A stretch of 64,000 nt of DNA from Acanthaster planci. Its lineage: Eukaryota; Echinodermata; Asteroidea; Valvatida; Acanthasteridae. Shown piece by piece: positions 61,401 through 64,000 of the stretch. The DNA lies in NCBI RefSeq assembly GCF_001949145.1, contig NW_019091358.1, positions 984,053 through 1,048,052 of the forward strand. The letters run 5' to 3'. The notes beneath the pieces are model-generated. The model saw only the letters and a list, made by a program, of their open reading frames with translations, ran no database searches and had not been told where the DNA came from. Positions within the stretch are counted from its first letter, which is position 1; each line of letters starts with the position of its first letter. Both the position numbers and the translations under genes were made by a program.

Positions 61401-63172
61401 GAGCGCTGCCCCTCCCGGTGCATGCCGGGACAGCTACCGGGACAAGAAAGGGGCCACTTTTCGGAGTTCAGTGACACCGTCTCGCACTTTGCCCCCTCCC
61501 CTCCTCCCCCTCCTTCGCCAGACTGGAACGGATGCGGCAATTGAGGGGTAACATCCGGGCACCTGCTCCGGGCCCCGGCGAATATGACACAACTTTTACT
61601 GAAGAACTGAGCTGAGAAAAGGCAAGAGAGGAAGGCCTATGGGCTTTGCCCCGGTTGACGGCCAGAGAGTTTTTTTTCTCCGAAAATATGTGCCTCCCCT
61701 AAATAGTCAGGCCACTTTTCAGATCAAATCGGAGAAGGGCCTTGGGGACACTGACATTTTGTGTATGGTTTGGTAGATTATGGGAATTTACAAGACCGAT
61801 ATTAAACCCTGTAATACATGTGTAGTTTGTTGTGTGGATGAGAGACAATCATTTCCGGTTCGCTATTGTATTGTTCTTATTTTACATCGACAACAATGTT
61901 TTTGTCCGAACACTCATTCCATGCCACAAGTATGCTGAAGAGAGTTTATGTAATGTACATAAAGGCCACCAGGAAAGGATCTCACAAAACACCATTTGAA
62001 CGCTGCCATAACATTGAAAATTAGTTCAGTATTGAGCAATGCAGTATGACAGGCTAATGAATCACCGGTGTTAAAAAAAACCGTCGAGGCTCTGAAGGGA
62101 GCTCAACGTATCTAGCTGTCTTTTACTCCAACCGTACTCAAGCAGAATGATGAGAATGGTTATGTCGTACTCTGGAGATGGTCACAACAGGCTTCTTGAC
62201 ATTCCTCCACTTTCCTCCGAAGCTTACGGTGCAACTGCGCGTTGTTTAAACAATTATTTTCGTTTTAGCATACAAAGTTTTTGGGTCTGTTTGCTGCCGG
62301 CGGTAGGTATACATGTAATGCATCGTCAAATTATGACAATCTGTAACACAGGTTTAGAAATATATATTTCAAGAATCACGCTTGTCCTCAACACAGCCCT
62401 GGACTTCCCGAGGAACTGATCTGTCTTTCTACGCTCTCGACTTCTTTGGATCTTGTCCTCAAAACGGTATACCGAATGAAATGGCGAATGGCAGATCAAA
62501 ATACACACCCTCCCAAAGTTCCAGAAATCCGGTATATCACTCTGATCCACATCTCAGGAAAAAAATTATATCTATGGGGATCGAGAGAGTTTTATTTCTG
62601 CATCCATATATCAGAGTAGTATTCAGCTCGGGGCCTGATTGTTGTCTTCCTGTGGAGCGATTTGCCAATCACCTCCTCTAGTTATCTTTAATCAACAACT
62701 GTTCAAGCTCTCCCACCCAGCCCCGACAGCGAGAGATGGACTTCCGATCCGACGTGCGGAGCGGACGCGCCGAGCGCCACTTCAAACCTTGCCCGGAGAC
62801 AACGGGGGATGAGACTCGATAAAGACGGTAAGGTGATATCGATGCCGAATGTGATACCGGGCGTTGGTCAGACGCAAAAAAGTGAGGATGCTGTGTGTGT
62901 CTGTTTCGGCCCGAGGAAGGATGGAGGCGAAGATGAACGGAGCGATAGGCGCTCAGACTCAAGAAATTCACCCGCGGATGACCGGATCAACCCGGCAAGG
63001 CATAACTTTTCAAATGATCAACTCAACATTTTATGCGGCCTCTTGCAAGCGCTCGGCTGTCTTTTGCTCGCAAAGGCCTGTCGCACTCAAACAGGAGCGT
63101 CATGTTTGTTATCTCTGTTAACAGCAAAAAGTTTCGCTTATTGTCCTTTTTAATTTCTAATATGTTGCGTTG
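58484..63172. other. Non-coding stretch (4.7 kb)
   Basis: The frame at 59164-59568 (134 codons) is Arg/Ser-rich without a recognised domain. A perfect CRE lies at 60125-60132. The CCTTTGATCAATA at about 58738-58750 is a TCF/LEF-type site. No gene is supported. Confidence 0.4.
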
Positions 63173-63173
63173 N
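63173..63173. other. Single ambiguous base
   Basis: One N inside otherwise resolved sequence. Confidence 1.
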
Positions 63174-64000
63174 GGTTGGGATTCAGTGGAATTAGTTCAG
63201 GGTATGTTTCCAGGAGGATTATTGCTAAAGCAGGGAGCTTAAGGCATACTTCTGACACCAATCTTACCAATAAGAAATGTAAAATCCTTTAGAACTTCGA
63301 GAGGCCGTCTTTCGCCCTCTCCTTTTATTCCTAAACCCTAAAAGAGCCAGGTTATTCTGGACCATCTAAAAAACCATTTCGCAAGCATGTAAAGAACGCG
63401 CCTTACAAGTACCGAGGTGAAGTTTTACAATGGTTTTGTTGTTATGGTGATTTTTTTGAAGTTCAGAGCGAAAGCCTGCCAGTCCATGTGCATTGAGCGC
63501 GGCAGTGGAAAAGTATATACTTGTGGCTAACCTGTCTTGGAAAAATTGGCACTACATGAGAACGATATGCTCAATTTTAAGCAAATTGGTATCAAAATGA
63601 CCGCAAAGAGATGCTCAGCCCATGAATTTACATACGTGAATTTTCCCGATCTTGCACTTTGTGCATCCAAGTGCACTCGAAAGAATTCCCATCGTCTGCG
63701 GTAAGTGAGGCGCACACATAGAGCTATTAATATAGTAAGACTCTTTATATAATTACAGCTGTATGGGTGCACTAAATCGATATGATGTCCCTGATCTGAA
63801 ACCGTGGCAGTACTCGAATGTCTCGTCCAGAGCTAGCTGGTAGGTCTTCGCCCACTGAAAATACATGGGGACGTGCTGACAGTACGGGTAGCGGTGGTGC
63901 ATCCAGGATAAGTCGACCCGGTGGGAGGGGGCTTGAACTGGAACTCCATCCCCCCAACCCCCGCCACCAAAAAACCCAACTCAGTCTCCTTCCCCTGCCT
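63174..64000. other. Non-coding right flank
   Basis: No gene or repeat was recognised. Short open frames have no domains. Confidence 0.4.

Overview
The window looks like gene-poor nuclear DNA from a marine invertebrate animal, probably a deuterostome such as an echinoderm, hemichordate or amphioxus. No operons, Shine-Dalgarno spacing or dense long ORFs are seen, and coding sequence is under 2 percent of the window. There are AT-rich spacers, microsatellites, a tRNA-derived SINE pair, MITE-like foldbacks and assembly gaps. The palindromic 9-mer TAGGCCTAC, which I recall as common in sea urchin and related genomes, occurs at least five times. The taxon is an inference from composition and from the single protein.

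Only one gene is securely identified: a bZIP transcription factor of the PAR / CES-2 / Giant / NFIL3 class on the minus strand (CDS 29844-30632, 262 codons). A coherent gene model can be built around it. There is a TATA element at 31308-31317 and a predicted non-coding first exon of about 160 nt ending at a GTAAGT donor (31120-31125). A 431-nt intron ends in a strong polypyrimidine acceptor, and the second exon holds the whole ORF. A weak-context upstream ATG would open a 36-codon uORF overlapping the start. A CRE-like site, an extended nuclear-receptor half site and two TAATCY homeodomain sites lie just upstream. A perfect TTACGTAA, the site class bound by this bZIP family, lies about 0.55 kb upstream and suggests autoregulation.

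Left part (1-12.6 kb): a 171-nt foldback, a ~1 kb element with ~120-bp inverted arms and ACGACACGACG-rich ends, a second small foldback, a (AAC)n microsatellite and a diverged GATGACATCG/ATCCAAC repeat cluster. There are also CpG-rich patches with YY1 and CCAAT boxes, one of them next to a 532-bp MITE-like element whose 102-bp arms differ at one base. A 154-N gap follows.

Middle (12.8-42 kb): mostly featureless spacer, a head-to-head tRNA-SINE pair (24.45-24.82 kb), an unusual cluster of 13 TGACC/GGTCA half sites (25.63-26.04 kb), the bZIP gene, a second gap (36255-36350) and the first copy of a diverged ~400-bp repeat.

Right part (42-64 kb): a CpG-rich patch with a duplicated 15-mer, the second copy of the ~400-bp repeat (48.2 kb), G/C-tract palindromes, a 15-bp minisatellite, a YY1/E-box/CRE module at 55.7 kb and a TATA-plus-hairpin module at 58.4 kb. 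I found no second gene. If the desert is functional, its likeliest role is long-range regulation of the bZIP gene or of a neighbour outside the window.
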